DNA of 64,000 nt. Source: Methylobacterium sp. DB0501. Lineage in GTDB: Bacteria; Pseudomonadota; Alphaproteobacteria; Rhizobiales; Beijerinckiaceae. Shown one piece after another: positions 1-8,072 of this stretch. The stretch lies in NCBI RefSeq assembly GCF_011043735.1, contig NZ_JAAKGV010000027.1, forward strand, positions 33,045-97,044, read 5' to 3'. A model generated the notes under the pieces. The model had not been told where the DNA came from. It made no database searches and saw only the letters and a program-made list of their open reading frames with translations. Within the stretch, counting starts at the first letter, position 1. The number at the start of each line of letters is the position of its first letter. Made by a program: the position numbers and the translations under genes.

Positions 1-248
1 TTGCCCCAGAGATCCGGACTCCGTCTCGTTGACGTTATCTTACTTGCCAGTATAGATCATACCTAGACGCAGCCGCAAGCTTCGCGTCAGGCGACGGCGG
101 GGACGCAAGAGCACAATGCAGGCATCCGGCGCCTGCAGTGGATCCGGGCGGCGCTTCATGCGTCGCGCAGGGGCGATGCCCAAGGTGAGCCGGCGAAGCG
201 GCCGCCCGACGAAGAAGCCCGACGGCCTACGCCACGAGGAGGAACACG

Positions 249-726
249 ATGCAGGGGATCGACGGCAGAGAGCCGGATCCGGGCACGAGGACACGCCGCA
301 ACACCATCTCGGACGCCTTCGCCCGGACGGCACGGCGCCACGGTCCGCGACTGGTTCCACTCGGGCGATGTCGGAGTGATGGACGAGGCGGGCTACATCA
401 CGGTCGTCGACCGGATGAAGGACGTCATCAAGACGGGCGGCACCATCGTGGCGAGCCGCGAGGTCGAGGAGGCGCTGTTCACCCACCCGGCGGTGTCGGA
501 GGTGGCGGTGATCGGCTTGCCCGATCCGAAATGGATCGAGGCGGTGACGGCAGTGGTGGTGCTGCGTCCCGACCATGCCGCCGACGAGGCGACCCTGATC
601 GCCCATGCCCGTGGTCAGCTCGCGCCGTTCAAGCTGCCCAAGCGGATCATCTTCCGCACCGATCTGCCCCGCAACACGGCCGGCAAGCTTCTCAAGCGCG
701 AGTTGCGGTCCGAATACGCGGGCTGA
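249..726 (+). pseudogene. Acyl-CoA synthetase (AMP-binding) with internal deletion
   Basis: Remnant of an AMP-forming acyl-CoA ligase. A good ribosome binding site (GAGGAGG) precedes an ATG at 249. The first roughly 30 codons (with NTISDAFARTARRHG) look like the usual N-terminus of FadD-like ligases. At about 340 the frame changes and the sequence goes straight into the C-terminal part: RDWFHSGDVG, then DRMKDVIKTGG, the EVEEAL segment, and a C-terminal PRNTAGKLLKRELR holding the catalytic lysine. The ATP-binding core (about 350-400 codons, including the usual SSGTTGxPK loop) is missing. A normal member is about 510-550 residues. The surviving C-terminal frame runs from about 337 to 726. An intact ligase lies at 10536-12077, so this copy is probably redundant and dead. 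Confidence 0.75.
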
Positions 727-736
727 TGCAGGAACT

Positions 737-855
737 CAGAGGCTGTTTGACCTGATCGACCGTATTCAGACCCGCCGTCATTCCGGGCGCCGCTGCGCGG
801 CCCCGGAATGACGGCGGGTGTCAATGCTATGGAATGCAATCAAAAATGCTCCGAG
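737..855. repeat. Dispersed inverted-repeat element with palindromic core
   Basis: Non-coding element directly after the ligase pseudogene. The left end reads cagaggctgtttgacctgat; the right end (caaaaatgctccgag) is a degenerate inverted match. The core at 771-818 is an almost perfect palindrome built on gtcattccggg and cccggaatgac. The same layout occurs at 57553-57675 and inside 33139-33589, and a partial copy lies at 7718-7935. Confidence 0.6.
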
Positions 856-881
856 CGCCGTAGGGGCAATCAAGCAGGCTC

Positions 882-1544
882 TCACTCCCTCGGCGCCAGC
901 CCCAGGGTCAGGAAGTCGACCATCTCGGACGCCACCTCGGCCGGCCCTCGCGCCCCTTGCGGATCGTACCAGCGTGCGGGCCAGTTCAAGGCCCCGGCGA
1001 GGGTGAAGGCGGCGATCCACGGATCGCCCCGGGCAATCGAGCCGTCCTCCATCCCCTCGGCGATCAGGTCGCGCATCGCCTGGTCGATCCGCTTCTTGAG
1101 GGCCCTGAAGGAGCGCGCGCTCTCCGGCGACAAGGCCTCGTCCCCGGTGCGGATCACGCAGCGTCCGAAATCCCCCATGTTGATCTCGGCATAGCGGCGC
1201 AGGAACGCCCGCAGGCGCTCGAGCCCGGTCCCGGTCACCGCGCGCGATTCCTCGACCGCCTCGAGCAGTTGCTCGAGGCCGAAGGTCACGCATTCGAGCA
1301 GGATCTGATCCTTGTTGCCGAGGTAGTGATAGATCGTCGGCTTCGTGATCCCGAGGCTCGTCGCGACGTCGTCGAGCGAGGTCGCGTGAAAGCCGCGCTC
1401 GTTGAACATCCGCACGGCTGCCAGGAGTACGGCCTGCCGCTTGGCCTCGCGCTCGTGGAGCCGTGCGGTCGCGCTCTTGAAGGGAGAGGATGAGTTCGCC
1501 AACGCCCGCCGTTCCCGAAAAATTCCTGCACCCCCAGTGGACAC
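882..1544 (-). CDS. TetR/AcrR family transcriptional regulator
   Basis: A 220-residue TetR-type repressor. The N-terminal helix-turn-helix domain spans about residues 33-80 (AVRMFNERGFHATSLDDVA, then GITKPTIYHYLGNKDQ), which is the classic TetR signature. The C-terminal part is a helical ligand-binding domain with no recognisable specificity. It is transcribed away from the downstream catabolic genes (1895 onwards), the usual layout for a local repressor controlling a divergent fatty-acid or CoA-ester operon. The annotated start may be some 25-30 codons too early, since the region before REAKRQAVL is low complexity. The ligand is unknown; an acyl-CoA is a reasonable inference. Confidence 0.9.
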   Translation of the reverse strand: MSTGGAGIFRERRALANSSSPFKSATARLHEREAKRQAVLLAAVRMFNERGFHATSLDDVATSLGITKPTIYHYLGNKDQILLECVTFGLEQLLEAVEESRAVTGTGLERLRAFLRRYAEINMGDFGRCVIRTGDEALSPESARSFRALKKRIDQAMRDLIAEGMEDGSIARGDPWIAAFTLAGALNWPARWYDPQGARGPAEVASEMVDFLTLGLAPRE

Positions 1545-1574
1545 GGATGGGGACCGAGTGCAATATACCAGCGA

Positions 1575-1587
1575 GAATATAATATTC
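1575..1587. promoter_or_regulatory. Candidate TetR operator palindrome
   Basis: gaatataatattc is a perfect 13-bp palindrome about 30 bp upstream of the TetR start, inside an AT-rich patch of otherwise GC-rich DNA. Position and symmetry suit an autoregulatory operator. The rest of 1545-1894 shows no gene. Confidence 0.35.
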
Positions 1588-1894
1588 GAAAGGGTAGGAA
1601 GCAGCGCCGTTGCGCTCGCCTGGGACGGGCGGAGTCATGCGATTCCATGCGCCTGTCGATGAACGGGTCGCCTGCGACCATCCCGCCCTGGCCGCCGGCT
1701 TGGGCTGCCTCGCGTGATCGGGATGGGCCGAGGTCGATCGACAGCGTTAGCAACGTCGTCGTCCAGATACATGCCGGCAAATCTCAATTCAATGTCAGTC
1801 GTGCGGAGATGATCCACACAGTACTGCTCGAATTTCGAACGGCGATGCGTCGAGGTTGCCTCAACGACGAGATTATACCATAGGGGAGTTTTCC

Positions 1895-2656
1895 ATGAAG
1901 ATCCGGGATGTCGGTGCTGTCGTGACGGGGGGCGCGTCGGGGCTCGGAGGCGCAACGGCCGCACGCCTCGCCGCGGCGGGTGCGAAGGTGACGATCATCG
2001 ACCGCAACGCCGAACTGGGCTTGCGGCACGCCGAGGCCATCGGGGGCCACTTCGTCGCTGCCGATGTGACCGACGAGCAGGCGATCGCCGCCGCCCTCGA
2101 CGAGGCGGAAGGCCTGCACGGCAAGGCTCGCATCCTCGTCAACTGCGCCGGGATCGGCCCGCCGGCCAAGGTCATCGGCCGCGAAGGGAACGTGCTTCCT
2201 CTCGCCGATTTCCGCCGCATCGTCGACATCAACCTGATCGGCAGCTTCAACACCCTGTCGCAATTCGCCGGCCGGCTTCACCGGGCGGAGCCGCTTGGTG
2301 AGGAGCGCGGCGTCATCATCAACACCGCGAGCGTCGCCGCCTTCGACGGACAGATCGGGCAGGCCGCCTACGCCGCCTCGAAGAGCGCCATCGTCGGCAT
2401 GGCCCTGCCGCTCGCCCGCGAATTCGCCCGCTACGGGATCCGCGTGATGACGATCGCCCCGGGCATCTTCCTGACGCCGCTGCTCGCGACCCTTCCCGAG
2501 GAGGTCCAGGTCTCCCTCGGTCAGCAGGTGCCGTTCCCGAGCCGTCTCGGGCAGCCGGACGAGTTCGCGCAGCTCGTCGAGGGCATCGTCACCAACCCGA
2601 TGCTGAACGGCGAGGTGATCCGCCTCGACGGCGCCATCCGGATGACCGCGAAATGA
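1895..2656 (+). CDS. SDR family oxidoreductase, 3-hydroxyacyl-CoA dehydrogenase type 2-like
   Basis: A 253-residue classical short-chain dehydrogenase. The Rossmann motif TGGASGLG is at residues 11-18, NCAG near 90, the catalytic Ser in NTASVAAF, and the YAASK motif near 157-161. The sequence most resembles HSD17B10-type NAD-dependent 3-hydroxyacyl-CoA dehydrogenases (also called 2-methyl-3-hydroxybutyryl-CoA dehydrogenase). The ATG at 1895 is chosen because aggggag precedes it at the right spacing. It overlaps the next gene by 4 bp (ATGA), so it is the first gene of a tightly coupled operon. Expected role: oxidation of a hydroxyacyl-CoA intermediate in the cytoplasm. The exact substrate is inference. 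Confidence 0.88.
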   Translation: MKIRDVGAVVTGGASGLGGATAARLAAAGAKVTIIDRNAELGLRHAEAIGGHFVAADVTDEQAIAAALDEAEGLHGKARILVNCAGIGPPAKVIGREGNVLPLADFRRIVDINLIGSFNTLSQFAGRLHRAEPLGEERGVIINTASVAAFDGQIGQAAYAASKSAIVGMALPLAREFARYGIRVMTIAPGIFLTPLLATLPEEVQVSLGQQVPFPSRLGQPDEFAQLVEGIVTNPMLNGEVIRLDGAIRMTAK

Positions 2657-3855
2657 GCGCCCTTCCTTCGCCCGCCGACAAGGCCGCCGGCCTCTCGTCA
2701 GAGGCCGCGGACATCGCCGACCGGGTCGAGCGCTTCGTGCGCGACGTCGTGGCGCCCTACGAGAAGGATGCCCGGCGCGACCATCACGATTGCCCGACCG
2801 ACGACCTCGTCGCCGAGCTGCGGACCAAGGCCCGGGAGGCCGGCATCCTGACCCCGCATATCCGGTCGGACGGCCGCTTCCTCAACCACCGCGAGACGGC
2901 CGCCGTGCTGATCCGCACCGGCCTCTCGCCGCTCGGACCGCTCGCCTGCAACACCGCGGCGCCCGACGAGGGCAACATGTTCCTCCTCGACAAGGTGGGC
3001 AGCCCGGACATCCGCGAGCGCTTCCTCAAGCCCCTGGTCGAGGGGCGCAGCCGCTCGGCCTTCTTCATGACCGAGCCGGCAGCGGAGGGTGGCGCCGGTT
3101 CGGATCCCTCGATGATGATCACCACCTGTCGGCCCGACGGCAACCATTGGGTGATCGACGGCCGCAAGGCCTTCATCACTGGGGCGGCCGGGGCGGCGAT
3201 CGGCATCGTGATGGCGAAGGCGGCCGAGGGCGCCTGCCTGTTCCTGGTCGACCTGCCCGATCCCGCGATCCGGATCGAGCGGGTGCCCAACACCCTCGAC
3301 AGCTCGATGCCGGGCGGCCACGCCGTCGTGACGATCGAGGGCCTGCGGGTGCCCGCCGACCAGATGCTCGGCCGGCCCGGGGAGGGCTTCAAGTACGCGC
3401 AGGTCCGCCTCGCTTCGGCGCGGCTGACGCATTGCATGCGCTGGCTCGGCGCCTGTCGGCGCGCCAACGAGATCGCCACCGACTACGCCAACCGGCGCCA
3501 CGCCTTCGGCAAGCCGCTGATCGAGCACGAGGGCGTCGGCTTCATGCTGGCCGAGAACCTCATCGACCTGAAACAGGCCGAGCTGATGATCGACTGGTGC
3601 GCCGACGTTCTGGATGGCGGAGCGCCCGGCATCGCCGAGAGCTCGATGGCCAAGGTCGCGGTCAGCGAGGGGCTGATGCGCATCGCCGATCGCTGCGTGC
3701 AGGTGATGGGCGGCAGCGGCGTGACCCAGGACACCATCGTCGAGCAGGTGTTTCGCGAGGTGCGGGCCTTCCGGATCTACGACGGGCCGACCGAGGTGCA
3801 CAAATGGTCGCTCGCCAAGAAGATCCGCCGCGACTGGAAGGAGGCCCAGGCGTGA
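2653..3855 (+). CDS. Acyl-CoA dehydrogenase, ACAD10/11-like
   Basis: A 400-residue FAD-dependent acyl-CoA dehydrogenase with N-terminal helical, middle beta (MTEPAAEGGAGSDPS) and C-terminal helical domains (RRHAFGKPLIEHEGV; QVMGGSGVTQD). Near the C-terminus, where short-chain and medium-chain enzymes carry the catalytic Glu in YEGT, this protein has YDGPTEVHKW, a DGP(D/T)EVH form typical of the ACAD10/11 branch. The following gene encodes an APH-fold kinase, the partner that is fused to the dehydrogenase in vertebrate ACAD10/11. This suggests the pair acts on 4-hydroxyacyl-CoA by phosphorylation and elimination rather than simple alpha-beta desaturation; that is inference from family and context. 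Confidence 0.88.
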   Translation: MSALPSPADKAAGLSSEAADIADRVERFVRDVVAPYEKDARRDHHDCPTDDLVAELRTKAREAGILTPHIRSDGRFLNHRETAAVLIRTGLSPLGPLACNTAAPDEGNMFLLDKVGSPDIRERFLKPLVEGRSRSAFFMTEPAAEGGAGSDPSMMITTCRPDGNHWVIDGRKAFITGAAGAAIGIVMAKAAEGACLFLVDLPDPAIRIERVPNTLDSSMPGGHAVVTIEGLRVPADQMLGRPGEGFKYAQVRLASARLTHCMRWLGACRRANEIATDYANRRHAFGKPLIEHEGVGFMLAENLIDLKQAELMIDWCADVLDGGAPGIAESSMAKVAVSEGLMRIADRCVQVMGGSGVTQDTIVEQVFREVRAFRIYDGPTEVHKWSLAKKIRRDWKEAQA

Positions 3856-4904
3856 GCGCGCTCCCCGACACGGCAGCGGCCAGGGATGCGTTCGCGGTCG
3901 AGGCGGCCCCCCTCGCCGGCTGGATGGCGCACCATGTCGAGGGTTTCCGGGGCCCGCTCGCCGTCACCCGGTTCAGCGGCGGGCAGTCGAACCCGACCTA
4001 CCGGCTGCGGACACCGTTCCGCGACTACGTCCTGCGCCGCAAGCCGCCCGGCCCGCTGGTGCCGGGCGCCCACGCCATCGAGCGCGAGGTCAAGGTCCAG
4101 GCGGCTTTGGGGCGGGCGGGCTTCCCCGTCGCCCGCATCCATGGGCTGTGCGAGGACCCGTCCGTCATCGGCAGCGCCTTCTACGTCATGGAGCATGTCG
4201 AAGGCCGCATCGTCTGGGACGCTACGTTCCCGGACGTGCCGCGGCAGGACCGTCCAGCCCATTTCCTGGCGATGACCCGGACGCTCGCGGCCCTGCACCG
4301 CCTCGATCCCGCCGCGCTCGGCCTGTCGGATTACGGGCGGCCCGGGAACTACGTCGCTCGCCAGATCGAGCGCTGGTCGCGCCAGTACCGGGAGGACGCG
4401 GTCGCCGGCCGCGATCCCCGGATGGACCGCCTCGTCGAGGAATTGCCGCGCCTCGTCCCGCCGGGGGACGAGGCGGCCCTGGTCCATGGGGATTTCCGCT
4501 GCGACAACATGATCTTCCATCCGGCTGAGCCGCGTGTGCTCGCGGTGCTGGACTGGGAGCTGTCGACGCTCGGGCATCCGCTGGCGGATTTCGCCTATCA
4601 CGCCATGATGTACCGGATACCGCCGCGGATCGTGGCCGGGCTCGACGGAGCGGATCTCGCGGCGCTGAACATTCCGGACGAGGGGGGCTGCATCGCGGCG
4701 TATTGCGAGGCCACCGGCCGGAGCGGCATCCCGCATTGGGACTTCTACGTCGCCTTCAACATCTTTCGCCTCGCGGCAATCTTCCACGGCATCAAGGGAC
4801 GGGTGCTGCGCGGGACCGCCGCCTCGCCGCAAGCGCGGGAGCGTGCCGAGAGCTTCCCCCACCTCGTTGCCCTGGCGATCGACGCCCTGGAGAGAGCCGC
4901 ATGA
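3852..4904 (+). CDS. APH-family phosphotransferase (acyl-CoA dehydrogenase partner kinase)
   Basis: A 350-residue aminoglycoside-phosphotransferase-fold kinase. Visible are a glycine-rich loop (FSGGQSNPTYRL), a lysine in YVLRRKPPG, EREVKVQAAL for the helix C Glu, the catalytic loop HGDFRCDNMIFH and the metal-binding DWELSTLGHP. The GTG start overlaps the acyl-CoA dehydrogenase stop by 4 bp and the stop overlaps the next ATG, so it is translationally coupled on both sides. Proteins of this branch (ACAD11 N-terminal domain; LvaA of levulinate catabolism) phosphorylate the 4-hydroxyl of hydroxyacyl-CoA. That role fits here but is inferred. Confidence 0.85.
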   Translation: MSALPDTAAARDAFAVEAAPLAGWMAHHVEGFRGPLAVTRFSGGQSNPTYRLRTPFRDYVLRRKPPGPLVPGAHAIEREVKVQAALGRAGFPVARIHGLCEDPSVIGSAFYVMEHVEGRIVWDATFPDVPRQDRPAHFLAMTRTLAALHRLDPAALGLSDYGRPGNYVARQIERWSRQYREDAVAGRDPRMDRLVEELPRLVPPGDEAALVHGDFRCDNMIFHPAEPRVLAVLDWELSTLGHPLADFAYHAMMYRIPPRIVAGLDGADLAALNIPDEGGCIAAYCEATGRSGIPHWDFYVAFNIFRLAAIFHGIKGRVLRGTAASPQARERAESFPHLVALAIDALERAA

Positions 4905-5689
4905 GCGACCCCGTTCACCTCGCGATCGAGGGCGCGGTCGCGACCCTCACGCTCGACCGGCCGGGCGCCGGCAACACCATCGACCTTCCTCTCGCGCGCG
5001 GCCTCCTGGCGGCGGCGATAAGCTGCGACCAGGACCCGGCGATCCGCTGCGTCGTCCTCACTGGCGCCGGGCGGCTGTTCTGCGGCGGCGGTGACCTCGG
5101 CGCCCTAACGGAAGCGGGCGAGGCCCTGCCGGGCTTTCTCAGCGAGCTCGCCGGCACCCTGCACATGGCGGTCTCGCGGCTGATGCGGATGGAGAAGCCC
5201 CTGCTGGTCCTGGTCAACGGGCCGGCGGCCGGGGCGGGAATGAGCCTCGCCCTCGCGGGCGACGTCGTGCTGGCGGCACGCTCCGCCCATTTCACCGCCG
5301 CCTATGGCGGCGTGGGCCTGAGCCCGGATGGCGGCATGTCGTGGCTGCTGCCCCGCCTCGTGGGCCTGCGCCGGGCGCAGGAGATCATCCTGACCAACCG
5401 GCGCGTCGGGGCCGAGGAGGCCGAGCGGATCGGCCTCGTCACCCGCACCGTCGACGACGCGGCCCTGGCGGGCGAGGGCGCGGAACTCGCCGCCCGGCTG
5501 GCAGCCTCCGCGACGCGCGCCCTCGGCCTCGCCCGCGGCCTCCTCGCCGACAGCCTCGGTGCCGGCCTGGAGACGCAACTCGAGCGCGAGGCCCGCAGCA
5601 TCGCGGAGGCCGGCCGGTCGCCCGACGGCCGCGAGGGCATCCAGGCCTTCCTCGCGCGGCGCAAACCCGACTTCACCGGAAGGATATGA
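4901..5689 (+). CDS. Enoyl-CoA hydratase/isomerase (PaaG-like)
   Basis: A 262-residue crotonase. The oxyanion-hole segments are RLFCGGGDLGAL and NGPAAGAGMSLALAGD. Where classical hydratases have a pair of catalytic glutamates, this one has AAGAGMSLAL and GLSPDGGMSWLLPR, so only an Asp in SPDGG remains. This is the PaaG-type arrangement seen in isomerases rather than hydratases. It starts at the ATG overlapping the previous stop. Probable role: double-bond isomerisation of an enoyl-CoA intermediate in the same pathway. Confidence 0.85.
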   Translation: MSDPVHLAIEGAVATLTLDRPGAGNTIDLPLARGLLAAAISCDQDPAIRCVVLTGAGRLFCGGGDLGALTEAGEALPGFLSELAGTLHMAVSRLMRMEKPLLVLVNGPAAGAGMSLALAGDVVLAARSAHFTAAYGGVGLSPDGGMSWLLPRLVGLRRAQEIILTNRRVGAEEAERIGLVTRTVDDAALAGEGAELAARLAASATRALGLARGLLADSLGAGLETQLEREARSIAEAGRSPDGREGIQAFLARRKPDFTGRI

Positions 5690-5693
5690 GCAT

Positions 5694-6854
5694 ATGGCCG
5701 AGGCTTACATCGTCGAGGCGGTTCGCACCGCCGGAGGCCGGCGCAACGGCAAGCTCGCCGGCTGGCACCCGGCCGATCTGGGCGGCGCTGTCCTCGACGC
5801 GGTGGTGGCGCGGACCGGGATCGATCCGGCGGCGATCGAGGACGTGATCCTCGGCTGCGTGACGCAAGGAGGCGAGCAGGGCTTCGCCTTCGCCCGCAAC
5901 GCCGTCCTCGCCTCGTCCCTGCCCGAGACGGTGCCGGCGGTGACGATCGACCGGCAATGTGGCAGCTCGCAGCAGGCGGTGCAGTTCGCCGCCCAGGCCG
6001 TGATGTCGGGCACCCAGGACGTGGTGATCGCGGCGGGCGCCGAGAGCATGTCGCGAGTGCCGATGTTCTCCAACATCGCACTGCACGAGAAGGCCGGGAT
6101 CGGCACCGGCCCGGTGAGCGGCCGCATCCGCGAGCGCTACGGCGTCGAGGCGTTCAGCCAGTTCTCCGGCGCCGAGGCGCTGGCCCGCAAATACGGGCTC
6201 ACGCGCGACACGCTCGACCGCTTCGCGCTCGAGAGCCACCGCCGGGCGGCGGCGGCCACCGCGGCCGGGGCGTTCGAGCGCGAGATCGTGCCGCTCGCCA
6301 TTCCGGACGGCCTGCACCGGACCGACGAGGGCATCCGCGTCGACGCGACCCTGGAGGGTATCGCTTCGGTCAAGCTTCTCCAGGAGGGTGGCGTGATCTC
6401 GGCGGCGAATGCCAGCCAGGTCTGCGACGGCGCCTCGGCGGCCCTCGTCGTGAGCGAAGCGGCGCTGAAGCGTCACGGCCTGACGCCGCTGGCGCGGATC
6501 GTCACCATGGCGGTGACCGCGGGCGATCCGGTCATCATGTTGGAGGAGCCGATCACCGCGACCCGGCGCGCCCTCGACAAGGCCGGGATGCGCATCGGGG
6601 ACATCGACCTCTACGAGGTCAACGAGGCCTTCGCCTCGGTGCCGCTCGCCTGGCTCAAGGCGCTCGACGCCGATCCCGACCGGCTCAACGTGAATGGCGG
6701 GGCGATCGCGCTCGGCCATCCGCTGGGGGCGTCGGGCACCAAGCTCCTGGCGACGCTGGTTCATGCGCTCAAGGCCCGCGGTCTGCGCTACGGCCTCCAG
6801 ACCATGTGCGAGGGCGGCGGCATCGCCAACGTCACCATCGTGGAGGCCCTGTGA
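5694..6854 (+). CDS. Acetyl-CoA C-acyltransferase (thiolase)
   Basis: A 386-residue thiolase that releases acetyl-CoA or propionyl-CoA from a 3-ketoacyl-CoA. The nucleophilic Cys89 lies in DRQCGSSQQAV, the catalytic His in GGAIALGHPLGASG, and the second active-site Cys in MCEGGG near the C-terminus. Length and motifs match the FadA/AcaA family. The ATG at 5694 is chosen over upstream in-frame codons because it sits 5 bp after the preceding stop and opens with the standard thiolase N-terminus AEAYIVEAVRT. It overlaps the next start at 6854. Confidence 0.93.
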   Translation: MAEAYIVEAVRTAGGRRNGKLAGWHPADLGGAVLDAVVARTGIDPAAIEDVILGCVTQGGEQGFAFARNAVLASSLPETVPAVTIDRQCGSSQQAVQFAAQAVMSGTQDVVIAAGAESMSRVPMFSNIALHEKAGIGTGPVSGRIRERYGVEAFSQFSGAEALARKYGLTRDTLDRFALESHRRAAAATAAGAFEREIVPLAIPDGLHRTDEGIRVDATLEGIASVKLLQEGGVISAANASQVCDGASAALVVSEAALKRHGLTPLARIVTMAVTAGDPVIMLEEPITATRRALDKAGMRIGDIDLYEVNEAFASVPLAWLKALDADPDRLNVNGGAIALGHPLGASGTKLLATLVHALKARGLRYGLQTMCEGGGIANVTIVEAL

Positions 6855-7636
6855 TGCCGGCCGGCTCCTACGAGTTCGTCACGGTCACCCGCGAGGACCG
6901 GGTGACGGTGCTGACCATCAACCGGCCTGCCGCCTACAACGCCCTGAACGCCGCGGCGCACGAGGAGATGGCGGCGGCCTTCGACGCCTTCGCGGCCGAC
7001 GACGAGCAGTGGGTTGCGATCGTCACCGGCGCCGGCAAGGCGTTCTGCGCCGGGCAAGACCTGAAGCAGCAGGCGGCGGGCGGCGGCCTCGTCACGCCGC
7101 GCTCGGGTTTCGGCGGCCTGACCGGGCGGCTCGACCTGACGAAGCCGGTTATCGCCGCGGTCAACGGCGTTGCCATGGGGGGCGGCTTCGAGCTGGCGCT
7201 TGCCTGCGACATCATCGTGGCCTCGTCGGCGGCGTCCTTCGCGCTCCCTGAGCCGAAGGTCGGCCTCGCGGCGCTCGCCGGCGGGATGCAGCGCCTGCCC
7301 CGTGCCATCGGTCTCAAGCGGGCGATGGGCCTGATGCTGACCGGCCGACGGGTCTCGGCGCAGGCAGGCTTCGATCTCGGCTTCGTCAACGAGGTGGTCG
7401 AGGGCGATCCGCTGCCGGCGGCCCGCGCCTGGGCGGCCGAGATCCTGGCGTGCAGCCCGATGTCGGTCCGGGCGACGAAGGAGGCCGTGCTGCGGGGCTT
7501 GGAGGGTTCGCTCGAACAGGCTCTGGCGGAGCAGTGGCACTATCCGGCGATGCGGGAGATGCTGGAATCAGAGGATGCGGTCGAGGGGCCGGCGGCCTTT
7601 GCGGCGAAGCGCCCGCCGGTGTGGGCAGGGCGGTGA
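6854..7636 (+). CDS. Enoyl-CoA hydratase
   Basis: A 260-residue crotonase with both catalytic glutamates in place: GGGFELALACD and LPEPKVGLAALAGGMQRLP. The oxyanion segment is KAFCAGQDLKQQ. This makes it the probable true hydratase of the cluster, complementing the PaaG-like protein at 4901. It starts one base back from the thiolase stop and ends the first co-directional block; about 430 bp of repeat-rich DNA follow before the next gene. Confidence 0.9.
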   Translation: MPAGSYEFVTVTREDRVTVLTINRPAAYNALNAAAHEEMAAAFDAFAADDEQWVAIVTGAGKAFCAGQDLKQQAAGGGLVTPRSGFGGLTGRLDLTKPVIAAVNGVAMGGGFELALACDIIVASSAASFALPEPKVGLAALAGGMQRLPRAIGLKRAMGLMLTGRRVSAQAGFDLGFVNEVVEGDPLPAARAWAAEILACSPMSVRATKEAVLRGLEGSLEQALAEQWHYPAMREMLESEDAVEGPAAFAAKRPPVWAGR

Positions 7637-7717
7637 GGCGGTGAGGCGGATCGATGCCATGGCTCCCAGGCAGGCATAGACCTCGGTGGGCGGCCCGGCG
7701 GCAACGACGCCCTCCGG

Positions 7718-7935
7718 GTCATTCCGGGCCCGCGCCGCGGAGCCCGGAACAGTAGATCATTCAGTATCAAGCGGGAAGCGTCCCGCTTCATTCGTCTCGA
7801 CCTGCGCGTGGATTTCCGGGTTCCGCTCCGTGGCCCCGTCGATCTCGGGCTTGCCCGAGATCGAACCGATGCGTCAGCATCTTGGGCCGTTGGTATGACC
7901 CGAAGGGATTCAATACTGTCGATCAGATCAGGTCG
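7718..7935. repeat. Repeat-rich intergenic region with palindromes
   Basis: Non-coding stretch of palindromes. 7718-7750 pairs gtcattccgggc with gcccggaac. 7840-7863 is a 24-bp hairpin of two perfect 11-bp arms (cgatctcgggc / gcccgagatcg) around tt. Around 7910-7935, ttcaatactgtcgatcagat resembles the right part of the elements at 33139 and 57553. No gene is supported in 7637-8072. Confidence 0.5.
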
Positions 7936-8072
7936 CTTTCGAAGTTTGTCGCCTGACATGGCAACATCGACATGGTTTCCAACGTCACACACCGTGCAAC
8001 GTCCCGCAGAGGACGACACGATCGGACACAAAAATACATGAACGGGATGGACGACGTTTCGAGGGGCAGGAC

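Noticed and set aside
116..379. Plus-strand frame with SRRSGRPTKK resembling a TetR start
   Set aside because: The similarity stops after a few residues, and the downstream text belongs to the ligase remnant in another frame.
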